A stretch of DNA of 64,000 nt. Origin: Planctomycetota bacterium (GTDB lineage: Bacteria > Planctomycetota > Phycisphaerae > UBA1845 > UTPLA1). A program made the translations under genes and the position numbers. Within the stretch, counting starts at the first letter, position 1. Each line of letters begins with the position of its first letter. The DNA lies in contig JAATGM010000051.1 in assembly GCA_015654675.1 (NCBI GenBank), positions 1-64,000 on the forward strand. Direction: 5' to 3'. Under the pieces are notes generated by a model that was not told where the DNA came from, did not search any database, and was given only the letters and a program-made list of their open reading frames with translations. Positions 1 through 7,190 of the stretch are shown here, piece after piece.

Positions 1-1
1 C

Positions 2-1249
2 ATTCCCGCCGCACGCGACGGCGACTGGGAGGCCTTCTTTGTCATTCAAAATCGTTTCAGCGGCTTTTCACCGGATGAACGAAGCGCGTTCATCGACGCA
101 GCGCTCGACCGACAGTCGTTCAATTGCCCGCATTGGGGAGCATCGCTCTGGGTCGATCTGCTCGACCAGCTTTGGCGCCACAACCAACTGACCGACCAGC
201 AGCAGGCGCAGTTCGAAGAGCAATTCGCCCGCCTGCAACTGGCGATCAGGCCGCGTGTCAAAGCCGGCGACCGAATCCCGATTGATATCATTCAGGAGTT
301 CCGAGCGCCCCGCTCATCGCCGTATTCTGACGAATTCACCATCGAGGGACTGACGCTCGATGGGACAAGAATGGACGTGCCGCGGTACTGGGTCACCGAA
401 CGAGCCCGTCCTCTTGTGAATTGCTTGGAGGACACGGTTTCTTACTTTCTCGATCCGCCGGGGGACTTTAAGACTGGCTCGCATTGTATCGCCATCGATG
501 TCGTCCACAGACGATCACGATGGACCGATGACCCACGCCCGAGTTCGCGAACCGTCTGGCAGCGCGCAGAGAAACTCGAAGGTCATTTCGAAACGCTGCC
601 ACCGGGCCAGGATGGATCGATCACGATCCTGACCGACGCTGCAACAGGAAATCGTATTCGCGATGCGATTTCGCCGACGGTAACCATCGCGACCGAACCC
701 GCTACGGGAAAAAAGTTGCTATGGGTGGACGCTTTCGCGACGACAAGCAAAATTCCCGTCGTGGGATTGACGTATGCGGTATATGTCATCCCGCCGAACT
801 CAACGGATCGGCTTCGCTTCGGCGACTTTCGAGCGATGGAAAATAGCGGCAGCGGGTCCAACTCGGGCGGCGACGACATCGCGAAACGCATTAACGTAGG
901 CGATTCTGTCACCGTCGTCCTGCGTTTTGATCCCGAACCGGCACGCATGACGACCGGGATGGCGTCCACCTGGCAAGGTGAACTCGAATTCGGTCCGATC
1001 GTCGTGACTCAGGATACGCGGCGTGCGACCCGAGCATACACGCCGGATCCGACTCAGGCTCGATATCGAGAGCGAACAGCGGCAGAACGCTATAGCCCAA
1101 CTCGAGTCAGCCCACCTCCACCTCTGCCCGACTTCGCCGGCCCGCTCATGCCACCCCAAATCAGAGACGATGCGAACCTGCGATCGATACTGAATTCGTT
1201 CGGCCCGACTCCGACATCGCAACCAACTCCAAACCGGCCAAACCCATGA
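2..1249 (+). CDS. Hypothetical protein, 5' end outside window
   Basis: An open frame runs without a stop from the first bases of the window to TGA at 1247-1249, giving at least 415 residues, so the start lies upstream. Internal ATG codons such as that at 371 are not likely starts, because acceptable coding sequence continues before them. I recognise no family. The middle is acidic to neutral and rich in beta-type residues. The last 70 or so residues are Pro/Thr/Arg-rich and probably disordered, with runs such as SPPPPLPDF. No membrane segment or cysteine cluster is visible in the part seen. Its stop codon overlaps the start of the zinc-ribbon gene in an ATGA arrangement, so the two are probably translationally coupled. 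Function unknown. Confidence 0.75.
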   Translation: MPAARDGDWEAFFVIQNRFSGFSPDERSAFIDAALDRQSFNCPHWGASLWVDLLDQLWRHNQLTDQQQAQFEEQFARLQLAIRPRVKAGDRIPIDIIQEFRAPRSSPYSDEFTIEGLTLDGTRMDVPRYWVTERARPLVNCLEDTVSYFLDPPGDFKTGSHCIAIDVVHRRSRWTDDPRPSSRTVWQRAEKLEGHFETLPPGQDGSITILTDAATGNRIRDAISPTVTIATEPATGKKLLWVDAFATTSKIPVVGLTYAVYVIPPNSTDRLRFGDFRAMENSGSGSNSGGDDIAKRINVGDSVTVVLRFDPEPARMTTGMASTWQGELEFGPIVVTQDTRRATRAYTPDPTQARYRERTAAERYSPTRVSPPPPLPDFAGPLMPPQIRDDANLRSILNSFGPTPTSQPTPNRPNP

Positions 1250-1614
1250 GTGACCCAGCCCGCCGAACGCTGCGCTGCCCGACCTGCGATCGCGACACGC
1301 CCTGTCGCGAGACTGAAAGTGACCACAACATCATCGCCGCCATCCTGAATCTACCGCTCAAGCTCCTGGTGCTGCCGATCGCAATCGAGCTTGGATTCGA
1401 CCTTGTGGAACGCGCCGAGTGGGTGTCGAAGGAATTTGCCTGCCTCGCGTGTGGCGAAGTCTTTCGCGAGTGCTCATCCGAGCCGAAGCACCCGCACGCC
1501 TGCCCCGCCTGCGATTACAACCTCCGAGGCAACAAATCCGGCCGCTGCCCCGAATGCGGCCGGACCATCGCTCCTTCGATGAAAAGCTGGATCGATTCGC
1601 ACGGGCCTCGCTAA
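1246..1614 (+). CDS. Zinc-ribbon protein, planctomycete CxYxLxG/CPECG type
   Basis: 122 residues with three cysteine pairs or groups: C11/C14/C20, C66/C69 and C86/C89 with C101/C104. The last four form a classic ribbon, CPACDYNLRG followed by CPECG, a signature I associate with many small planctomycete proteins. A hydrophobic stretch around residues 33-52 could be a membrane segment, with the ribbons on either side. The ATG overlaps the preceding stop (ATGA), indicating an operon with the upstream unknown gene. Ligand spacing supports zinc binding; a nucleic-acid or protein partner cannot be named. The coding call is firm because the overlap and the cysteine pattern agree. Confidence 0.8.
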   Translation: MSDPARRTLRCPTCDRDTPCRETESDHNIIAAILNLPLKLLVLPIAIELGFDLVERAEWVSKEFACLACGEVFRECSSEPKHPHACPACDYNLRGNKSGRCPECGRTIAPSMKSWIDSHGPR

Positions 1615-1636
1615 CACTAATAATTTTCAAGCCGCC

Positions 1637-1664
1637 TTGACTCGTCAGAACACAAACCTAACAT
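1637..1664 (+). promoter_or_regulatory. Sigma-70-like promoter heading element A
   Basis: TTGACT at 1637-1642, a 16-base spacer, then TAACAT at 1659-1664. It begins 23 bases after a gene stop, and no gene on the same strand follows within 2 kb. The same hexamers with the same spacing occur at 26367-26394, in front of a related intergenic element, which makes chance less likely. Confidence 0.5.
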
Positions 1665-1910
1665 CTGGGCGCGTCCAGCCATAGGAACGCCGGCATTACG
1701 GGCTGAGTCCGCGCGAATCCCGAGCTAAACGGGAGTCGCTCGTGTTCTGCCCGCATCGGCTGTGCTCTTTGTCAAACGAATAGACGTGCGACGATCAGTC
1801 GCGATCGAAGCGGAGTGCCCCGAATCTCAAGAATCTCACAAATCTCACTCCGCGTATCACTCGAAACGGCGATTTTCGGGCGGAAAACGCAATCGTCTCA
1901 CAAATCTCAC
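1665..1910 (+). repeat. Intergenic element, copy A (candidate small RNA)
   Basis: This is the body of the 375-base gap between the zinc-ribbon gene and the convergent PEP-CTERM gene. After the promoter-like head it holds a hairpin, TCCCG-7-CGGGA, at 1718-1734, followed by CGCTC. ATAGACGTGCGA lies near 1781, and three tandem 9-mers of the form AATCTCAxx occupy 1823-1849. A second hairpin CGATTTTC...GAAAACG lies at 1870-1889, and two more TCTCAC units at 1896-1910. The same order of blocks recurs at about 26.4-26.7 kb and, on the minus strand, at 60.96-60.54 kb. No convincing protein is encoded: the open frame across it changes composition and has no ribosome binding site. It could be a transcribed small RNA, a 3'-end regulatory element for the convergent gene, or a decayed mobile repeat. 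Confidence 0.55.
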
Positions 1911-1989
1911 CGCGCCTCACCCGGCCTCGGATCACAGGTCAGCGACTTGGATCGGAACGCCGCGCCGACGAGCCACCGCGGGAAAACCC

Positions 1990-2232
1990 TCAGCGATACA
2001 GCCGTGCCCGCCGTCGCGGATAGAACATGGCCGACCCGCCCAGGGCAATCATCCCCAGCGTGGCCGGCTCCGGGACGGTGGCGCTCGGCGCGTCCTCGAA
2101 TCGCAAAAAACGATCCTGCGCCGACTCCGCCGCGCCGCTGCCACGCGAACGATCCGGCGTCAGCGCATGGGCGCCGCACGCCGCAACGATCGCGATCAGC
2201 AGGGCGCACAAAATGTAATGTTGGCGTCTCAT
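1990..2232 (-). CDS. Very small PEP-CTERM protein
   Basis: 80 residues. I chose the ATG at 2232 rather than longer in-frame starts because a strong ribosome binding site (GGAGGAG) sits just upstream and a signal peptide begins at once: MRRQHYILCALLIAIVAACG. The C-terminus has the PEP-CTERM layout: PEP at residues 54-56, a short hydrophobic span (about 58-70) and a basic tail ending RRRARLYR. Such tails are cleaved by exosortase and sort proteins to the outer surface; no exosortase gene is in this window. Only about 30 residues remain between signal and sorting motif, so the mature product would be a short peptide. C19 inside the signal region could instead suggest a lipobox, but PEP-CTERM is the better fit. 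Confidence 0.8.
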   Translation of the reverse strand: MRRQHYILCALLIAIVAACGAHALTPDRSRGSGAAESAQDRFLRFEDAPSATVPEPATLGMIALGGSAMFYPRRRARLYR

Positions 2233-2524
2233 GATTCTCCTCCGAGGGCGAATCTTTCCCGTCCGGCTTCCCACCAGGGACGCCACCGACCACCGCGCGC
2301 GGAATCCCCGCAAGGCCGGGTCGGTCCGAACATTCGGACCGCGCGCACGTCAAATCGATGAATCCCCCAAAGGACGGGCTGCGTGGCGTGTGTCGCTTGG
2401 AGCAGCGCGACGCGCAGCGGCCGTCATCTCATATATGGAATTTAGAACCCCGAGAGTCAAATGAAAGGGCTATAAACGGTCGCAATTTGTGTAAGACCGC
2501 AACGGTTTTTATGCGACCAAGCGC

Positions 2525-2767
2525 TCAGTTGGCCCGAAAAATCCGCTGCGTCGTCCCGCCCGGCCCAACCGCCACCCGCAAACGCCCGGCACATCGCGGG
2601 CATCGGCCTTCATAGGCGTCGTCGGTGGGGGAGCGATAGATCCGGGCATAGACCCCGCAGCAATCGAAATGAACCCCGATCCATCGCCGCCGATCACATG
2701 CTTCGCCTTCAGGCGCGCCGCCGTCGAGATGGGAGATGTTGATGATGTAGTCGGGGTCTGCTGACAC
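2525..2767 (-). CDS. Small conserved CxxC protein, planctomycete type
   Basis: 80 residues from a GTG at 2767; an in-frame ATG at 2869 would give 114 residues but would overlap the end of the receiver gene by 47 bases and add a low-quality N-terminus. The conserved-looking core begins at DPDYIINISHLDGG and runs through WIGVHFDCCGVYARIYR and the ribbon GRCPRC to a C-terminal GPGGT. I recall similar short proteins as common in planctomycetes, without an assigned function. Pairs CC and CPRC suggest a metal site. It is the last gene of the leftward rpsP operon. The start codon is uncertain; the reading frame is not. Confidence 0.7.
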   Translation of the reverse strand: MSADPDYIINISHLDGGAPEGEACDRRRWIGVHFDCCGVYARIYRSPTDDAYEGRCPRCAGRLRVAVGPGGTTQRIFRAN

Positions 2768-2822
2768 GCTATGAGGTATATCGGCCGGAGAGGACGCGAA
2801 TTCGAAGCAGCAGTGGGGGGGG

Positions 2823-3293
2823 CTACTGCGCGGCCGACGGGGCCACAGTAAGCCGCTGACGCCGCGCATCCAACACCTTGCGCACCCGTGCGATCAGCTC
2901 GTGCCGGTTCACCGGCTTGCTGACGAAGTCGTCCGTGCCGACCTCGGTCCCGCGCTCGACGTCCGCAAACTCGTTCAGGGCCGTCACCATGATGATGCCG
3001 ATGTCCGCCGTCGCCGGATCGGCCCGCAGCTTCTTGCAGACTTCGTAGCCGCTCATTTTCGGCATCATGATGTCGAGCAGAATCAGCTCCGGCCGATGCT
3101 CGCGCACCGCATCCAGCGCCTCGGCCCCGCCCGTCGCGCGCAGCGTGCTGATCTCCGGAACGCCTTCGAGGTACGCCTCGAGCAGCTCCAGATTCTGGAT
3201 GTTGTCATCGACGATGAGTACTTTGCTCGGGTTGGATTCGTTGCTCGGCTGCACGGCCTGCTCCGTCACGCGTTCGCGGTCGCTGCACCCCAC
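2823..3293 (-). CDS. Stand-alone response-regulator receiver
   Basis: 156 residues, GTG start. It consists of one CheY-like receiver domain (about 24-145) with all key positions: acidic pair D29/D30, phospho-acceptor D74 in LILLDIMMP, T104 in VTALN and K126 in VSKPV. There is no DNA-binding or enzymatic output domain, only an N-terminal Gln/Asn/Ser-rich linker and a short basic tail. Such single-domain regulators act by protein contact or in a phosphorelay. No histidine kinase is encoded in the window, so its partner is elsewhere. It follows the ROK kinase by 54 bases in the leftward operon. Confidence 0.92.
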   Translation of the reverse strand: MGCSDRERVTEQAVQPSNESNPSKVLIVDDNIQNLELLEAYLEGVPEISTLRATGGAEALDAVREHRPELILLDIMMPKMSGYEVCKKLRADPATADIGIIMVTALNEFADVERGTEVGTDDFVSKPVNRHELIARVRKVLDARRQRLTVAPSAAQ

Positions 3294-3347
3294 GCATCGC
3301 GCCGTCTTCCGCGTCGGTTGGATTGTAACCGGATGCCGTGCGAGCGA

Positions 3348-4352
3348 CTATCGCCCGCCCGTCGTCGCCCCGACCGCAACACCCGCGTGCTTCATCGCCA
3401 GATACGCCGCGCCGACAAACCCCGCGTCGTTGCCCAACTCGGCCAGCACGATCTCCGGCCGGTCGCCGATGTCCGCCCACATCTGCCGCCCGAAATGCTC
3501 GCGAACCGGCCGCAACAGGTCGTCACCCGCCGCCGACATGCCACCGGCCAGGATGATCCGCTCGAGGTTCAGCGTGTGCTGCAGGTTGACGCACGCCACC
3601 GCCAGCAACCGGCAGGTTTCTTCCCAGACTTCGCGTGCCAGCGCATCCCCCGCCCGCGCCGCGGTGCAGACATGCTTGGATGTCAAAGTCTCGCCCCGGG
3701 ACACGACGTCTGCCAGCGACGAGCGCTTCCCGCCCGCGATCAGCTCGCACGCGCGTTGGGCCGTGGTCGATGCCGAGGCGTACGCCTCGAGGCACCCGCG
3801 CTGCCCGCACTTGCACACCCGGCCGTCGGGGATCACGATCTTGTGCCCCAATTCACCGGCGTTTTCGTGCCGCCCGCGCCACAGCGCGCCGTTCAACACA
3901 ACCCCGCCGCCAATACCGGTCCCGAGCGTCAGCATCGCCATGTCGCGCGTCCCGCGACCGGCCCCGCTCCAGAACTCGCCGACCACCGCCGCGTTCGCGT
4001 CATTATCCAGCGTGACTGGTACGCCCGCCGCCCGTGACACCGGCTCCACCAGCGCCACCTCGGTCCAGCCCGGAAGATTGGGCGGAGAAACCACCGTGCC
4101 GCGCGCTGCCCGAATCGAGCCAGGCGCGCCAATCCCGATGCCGGTCAGCCGCACCCCGCGCCGCGAAGCCGCCTGCTTGAAGTCGTTTGAGAGATCAATT
4201 ACCCGCCGAATGACATGTTCCGGCCCGGCCGACGCCTCGGTGGGAATGACGCGTCGCTCCAGGATCGATTGATCACTCGCGACCATGCCCGCCTTGATAT
4301 CTGTTCCGCCGATATCAACGCCGACGGCTGCCGTTACTGGAGATGAGGTCAT
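3348..4352 (-). CDS. ROK-family sugar kinase (glucokinase-like)
   Basis: 334 residues from the ATG at 4352; this places the phosphate-binding motif DIGGT at residues 13-17, as usual for the family. Longer in-frame starts at 4394 (ATG) and 4421 (TTG, overlapping the TatD-family stop) are possible. The ROK sequence features are present: DNDANAAVVGEFWSGAG, the ELGH motif with the catalytic-region histidine, and the zinc-site cysteines CKCGQRGC. Known members phosphorylate glucose, fructose or N-acetylated amino sugars with ATP. No helix-turn-helix is attached, so this is an enzyme rather than a NagC/XylR repressor. Substrate cannot be read from sequence, but glucose is a reasonable default. Confidence 0.9.
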   Translation of the reverse strand: MTSSPVTAAVGVDIGGTDIKAGMVASDQSILERRVIPTEASAGPEHVIRRVIDLSNDFKQAASRRGVRLTGIGIGAPGSIRAARGTVVSPPNLPGWTEVALVEPVSRAAGVPVTLDNDANAAVVGEFWSGAGRGTRDMAMLTLGTGIGGGVVLNGALWRGRHENAGELGHKIVIPDGRVCKCGQRGCLEAYASASTTAQRACELIAGGKRSSLADVVSRGETLTSKHVCTAARAGDALAREVWEETCRLLAVACVNLQHTLNLERIILAGGMSAAGDDLLRPVREHFGRQMWADIGDRPEIVLAELGNDAGFVGAAYLAMKHAGVAVGATTGGR

Positions 4353-4417
4353 GGGTGATCGGTTCTTCGGTGAGTCTTTCAGAGAAACTGCCATTAGACG
4401 GCCCCGTTGCGGCAAGG

Positions 4418-5191
4418 TCAATCGAGCCGCAAATCGAAGAACCGGATCGTGTTCGCGCGCGTCAACGCCGCGAACTCCTCGAACGCCACGCCGCGCAACT
4501 CAGCAACCCGACGCGCGACATATACGACCAGCGCCGGCTCATTCGGCCGCCGGCTGCGAACCGGCTCGGGCGAAAGGTACGGCGAGTCAGTCTCAATCAT
4601 AATCCGATCGGGCGGTAAAAAACGTGCCACTTCCTGAAGTTCGCGAGAATTTTTGAATGTGACCACCCCGGTCAGCGAGATCCAGTAACCGCGATCAAGG
4701 ATTTCGCGCGCCTCGGCAAGCGTTCCGGTGAAGCAATGAAACACAACCCGCTTCAGTCCCGTGAACCCCGCCAGGACAGCCATCACATCGGCATGCGCCT
4801 CGCGACAATGAATCACGACCGGCTTGCCAGTATCGGTAGCGAGGGCGAGCTGGCCTTCAAAAACCGCTCGCTGCCGATCGCGTGGCGAGAAATCGTAGTG
4901 ATAGTCGAGCCCCGTCTCACCGATTGCGACCACGTTGGTGTCCGCCGCCAGCGCTCGCAGCTCCGCCTCCCAGCCCGCCTCCGTCTTGCCGGCTTGGTGC
5001 GGGTGAACGCCGCTCGATGCGAAAACGTTTGCATGACCCGCCGCCAGCTCGATGGCCGCCCGTGAATCTGCGAGGTCGGTGCCGATGCTGATCATCTGCG
5101 TCACCCCGGCCTCGGCCGCCCGAAGGAGCACTTCGCCGCGCATCGCGGTCAGGGGCTCGTAAGTCAGGTGGCAGTGCGAGTCGATCAGCAC
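4418..5191 (-). CDS. TatD-family metal-dependent deoxyribonuclease/hydrolase
   Basis: 257 residues, a typical length, with a GTG start at 5191. The metal ligands of the TIM-barrel family are all visible: HCH at residues 6-8, the GETGLDYH segment, HCREA, HCFTG and ETDSPYL near the C-terminus. Family members are 3'-5' DNA exonucleases or related phosphodiesterases dependent on Mg or Mn; some also act on D-aminoacyl-tRNA. It starts 3 bases after the yraN stop (5195) in the rpsP operon. Which of the TatD paralogues (YcfH, YjjV) it matches best cannot be told without alignment. Confidence 0.93.
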   Translation of the reverse strand: MLIDSHCHLTYEPLTAMRGEVLLRAAEAGVTQMISIGTDLADSRAAIELAAGHANVFASSGVHPHQAGKTEAGWEAELRALAADTNVVAIGETGLDYHYDFSPRDRQRAVFEGQLALATDTGKPVVIHCREAHADVMAVLAGFTGLKRVVFHCFTGTLAEAREILDRGYWISLTGVVTFKNSRELQEVARFLPPDRIMIETDSPYLSPEPVRSRRPNEPALVVYVARRVAELRGVAFEEFAALTRANTIRFFDLRLD

Positions 5192-5194
5192 CCG

Positions 5195-5572
5195 CTATCT
5201 CTCCGGAACAAACGCTTCCACGATATGCCGGATTTCCGGCTCGCCCGTCGCTGGCATGACCACTGAAACGGCATCGAAGCGATAGGCACGATCTGGGTAC
5301 CGATGGCGCGTCAGCCAGTCTCGCGCCACTCGAAGAAGCTTGTCTTGCTTTCGGCGGTCGACCTTTCCCTCTGGGTCGCCTGCCGCGTCCGATCGCAGCG
5401 TCTTCACTTCGACAAATACGATTGTTTCCGCGTCCAGCGCAATCACGTCGATCTCGCCGATCGCCGTTCGAAAGTTCTTATCGATAATACGAAAACCGGC
5501 GTGTCGCAGGAATTGGACGGCAGCGCGCTCACCTTGTGCGCCCAGGTCGAGCTTGCGGCCGAATCCAAACAT
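5195..5572 (-). CDS. yraN: YraN/UPF0102 endonuclease-like protein
   Basis: 125 residues, full family length, ATG start. The family core is present: the N-terminal GAQGERAA, the restriction-endonuclease-fold motif GEIDVIALD (E and D ligands), then FVEVKT (catalytic E-x-K), and a Lys/Arg-rich helix DRRKQDKLLRVARDWL. This is the Holliday-junction-resolvase-like nuclease fold; the cellular role of the family is not settled. It lies directly downstream of rplS with a 12-base gap, an arrangement common in other bacteria. Confidence 0.93.
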   Translation of the reverse strand: MFGFGRKLDLGAQGERAAVQFLRHAGFRIIDKNFRTAIGEIDVIALDAETIVFVEVKTLRSDAAGDPEGKVDRRKQDKLLRVARDWLTRHRYPDRAYRFDAVSVVMPATGEPEIRHIVEAFVPER

Positions 5573-5584
5573 GACGATCGGAGA

Positions 5585-6007
5585 CTAGACGCTCGCGAGT
5601 TCCGCGGCGCGGGGCTTGTGCCCGGCAGGTGGCTTCTCGGGCGTCGCTTCGCCCGTGATCTCGCGGCGCTCGGCCAGCTTTCGGGCCTTTCCAACGCGAT
5701 CGCGCAGGAAGTAGAGCTTGCTGCGGCGAACCTTGCCGTGCCGGATCACTTCAATGTGAGCGACCCGCGGCGAATGGCTCGGGAAGGTTCGCTCGACGCC
5801 TTCGTTGTTGACGATGCGCCGAACGGTGAACGTCGCACTCGTGCCGGCGCCGCGCTGTCCGATCACCACTCCGATGAACGGCTGGACGCGCTCCTTGTCG
5901 CCTTCAACGATGCGGACGCCGACCTCGACGGTGTCACCGATGACAAACTGCGTCTTGCTCGATTTTTGGTGGCTGGCCTCGACGGCCTGGATCAGTCTGT
6001 TTCGCAT
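5585..6007 (-). CDS. rplS: Large-subunit ribosomal protein bL19
   Basis: 140 residues. The bL19 fold is clear from FVIGDTVEVGVRIVEGDKER, FIGVVIGQRG, the FTVRRI segment, GVERTFPSHSP and the basic C-terminal helix VRRSKLYFLRDRVGKARKL. A good ribosome binding site (GAGG) precedes the ATG. The C-terminal 25 residues (after the REI segment) are a Pro/Ala/Lys-rich extension longer than in E. coli. bL19 sits at the subunit interface. The gene follows trmD by 32 bases, the standard order. Confidence 0.97.
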   Translation of the reverse strand: MRNRLIQAVEASHQKSSKTQFVIGDTVEVGVRIVEGDKERVQPFIGVVIGQRGAGTSATFTVRRIVNNEGVERTFPSHSPRVAHIEVIRHGKVRRSKLYFLRDRVGKARKLAERREITGEATPEKPPAGHKPRAAELASV

Positions 6008-6039
6008 GACACCTACCTCACGACGTGTATCGATCTATT

Positions 6040-6726
6040 CTACCCGGGTCGGTCAAGCAAATCCGGCCGACGTTCCTGGGTAATCCGCCGGGCCTGCTCC
6101 CGACGCCATTGTTCAATCTTCTGGTGGTCGCCGTTGAACAGGACTTCCGGAACGACCAGCCCTTCATATTCGCGGGGGCGCGTGTACTGCGGATACTCCA
6201 GCAGCCCGCCCGTAAACGACTCTTCCGCCAGGGCGTCCGGGTCGCCCAGGGCGCCCGGCCTCAATCGCACGATCGCATCGACCAGCACCATCGCGGCTGC
6301 TTCGCCACCCGACAGCACATAGTCGCCGACCGAAATCTCCCGCGGCTTCAGCAGCTCGAAGATTCGCTCGTCGAATCCTTCGTAGTGCCCGGCGATCAGC
6401 ATCAGCCGCTCGCACCCGGCCAGTTCGCTCGCGATCGACTGCGTCAGTCGTTCGCCGCGCGGCGAAAGCACCACTCGTGTCGTCGGACCGCCGGCTTCTT
6501 GTTCAACGGCCTCAACCGCATCCTTTACCGGCTGGCACATCAGCACCATTCCCGGTCCGCCGCCGAACGGTCGGTCATCCACCTTTCGATGAGAGTCGGT
6601 GCTGTAGTGCCGAATGTTGTGGCAGCGGATCGTGACTAGCCCGGCCGTCTGTGCCCGCCCCAGAATGCTCGCCGCAAAATAGGGCTCGCAGACTTCGGGG
6701 AACAACGTCAGGACATCGATCCGCAT
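6040..6726 (-). CDS. trmD: tRNA (guanine-N1)-methyltransferase
   Basis: 228 residues, ATG start. TrmD methylates G37 of tRNAs reading CNN and CGG-type codons, using SAM in a deep trefoil knot. Motifs seen: MRIDVLTLFPE at the N-terminus, DDRPFGGGPGMV, VVLSPRGE, the GHYEGFDERI loop and YVLSGGE in the cofactor knot, then the C-terminal PRPREYEGL-type helper region. Full length for the family. It lies 30 bases downstream of rpsP; rimM, normally between the two, is absent. Confidence 0.97.
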   Translation of the reverse strand: MRIDVLTLFPEVCEPYFAASILGRAQTAGLVTIRCHNIRHYSTDSHRKVDDRPFGGGPGMVLMCQPVKDAVEAVEQEAGGPTTRVVLSPRGERLTQSIASELAGCERLMLIAGHYEGFDERIFELLKPREISVGDYVLSGGEAAAMVLVDAIVRLRPGALGDPDALAEESFTGGLLEYPQYTRPREYEGLVVPEVLFNGDHQKIEQWRREQARRITQERRPDLLDRPG

Positions 6727-6756
6727 GGTCGACCCGCCGACTCGCGGACTGGCGCG

Positions 6757-7032
6757 CTAGGCCTTGGTCTGAGTCCTCCGCTTGATGGCGATACCTGCTC
6801 GTCGCAAAAGGCCCACGGCGGTGACGGACGGTTGCGCCCCGACCCCGAGCCAATATTCGATTCGTTCTTTCTTCAGCGAGATGGCCTTCTCGGCATTCTT
6901 CTCGAGAGGATCGTAATGGCCGAGCTCCTCGATGGGCCGGCCGTCGCGCCGTACGCGGCTGTCGATTGATTGAAGTCGGTAGAACGCACGCCCGGAGCGC
7001 CCCATGCGCTTAAGTCTGATCTTGACTGCCAT
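6757..7032 (-). CDS. rpsP: Small-subunit ribosomal protein bS16
   Basis: 91 residues starting MAVKIRLKRMGRSGRAFYRL, a near-invariant bS16 opening, followed by VDSRxxRDGRPIEELGHYDPL-type sequence and the C-terminal WLGVGAQPSVTAVGLLRRAG. GAGG precedes the ATG at the right distance. It is the first gene of the leftward operon, with a plausible promoter about 60 bases upstream. bS16 is an early-assembly protein of the 30S body. Confidence 0.97.
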   Translation of the reverse strand: MAVKIRLKRMGRSGRAFYRLQSIDSRVRRDGRPIEELGHYDPLEKNAEKAISLKKERIEYWLGVGAQPSVTAVGLLRRAGIAIKRRTQTKA

Positions 7033-7094
7033 AACAACCTCGCTGCAATGCCTCGTGCCTGACCGGGCCTACCCCGGCGTGCGACGGATCGTTG

Positions 7095-7122
7095 ATTGTA
7101 TCAGACCCTGCCGGGCGAGCAA
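7095..7122 (-). promoter_or_regulatory. rpsP: Probable promoter of the rpsP operon
   Basis: On the minus strand, TTGCTC (7122-7117), 16 bases, then TACAAT (7100-7095). The -10 hexamer is close to consensus and the predicted leader to the rpsP ATG at 7032 is about 56 bases. Read by eye only. Confidence 0.5.
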
Positions 7123-7190
7123 GCACTGATCGGCCGGGCCCGTTTGTCCTTGTCGCAGCGGGAGTTATGGAGGCGATTTGTCCTGCTCCG

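Noticed and set aside
1762-2361. A 199-codon plus-strand open frame across element A and the PEP-CTERM gene
   Set aside because: Composition resembles the antisense of a GC-rich gene and the frame crosses the repeat array; the minus-strand PEP-CTERM gene has signal peptide, sorting motif and ribosome binding site.
2901-4272. Long plus-strand open frames opposite the receiver and ROK kinase genes
   Set aside because: The minus strand carries well-defined domains with intact motifs; the plus-strand frames have none.
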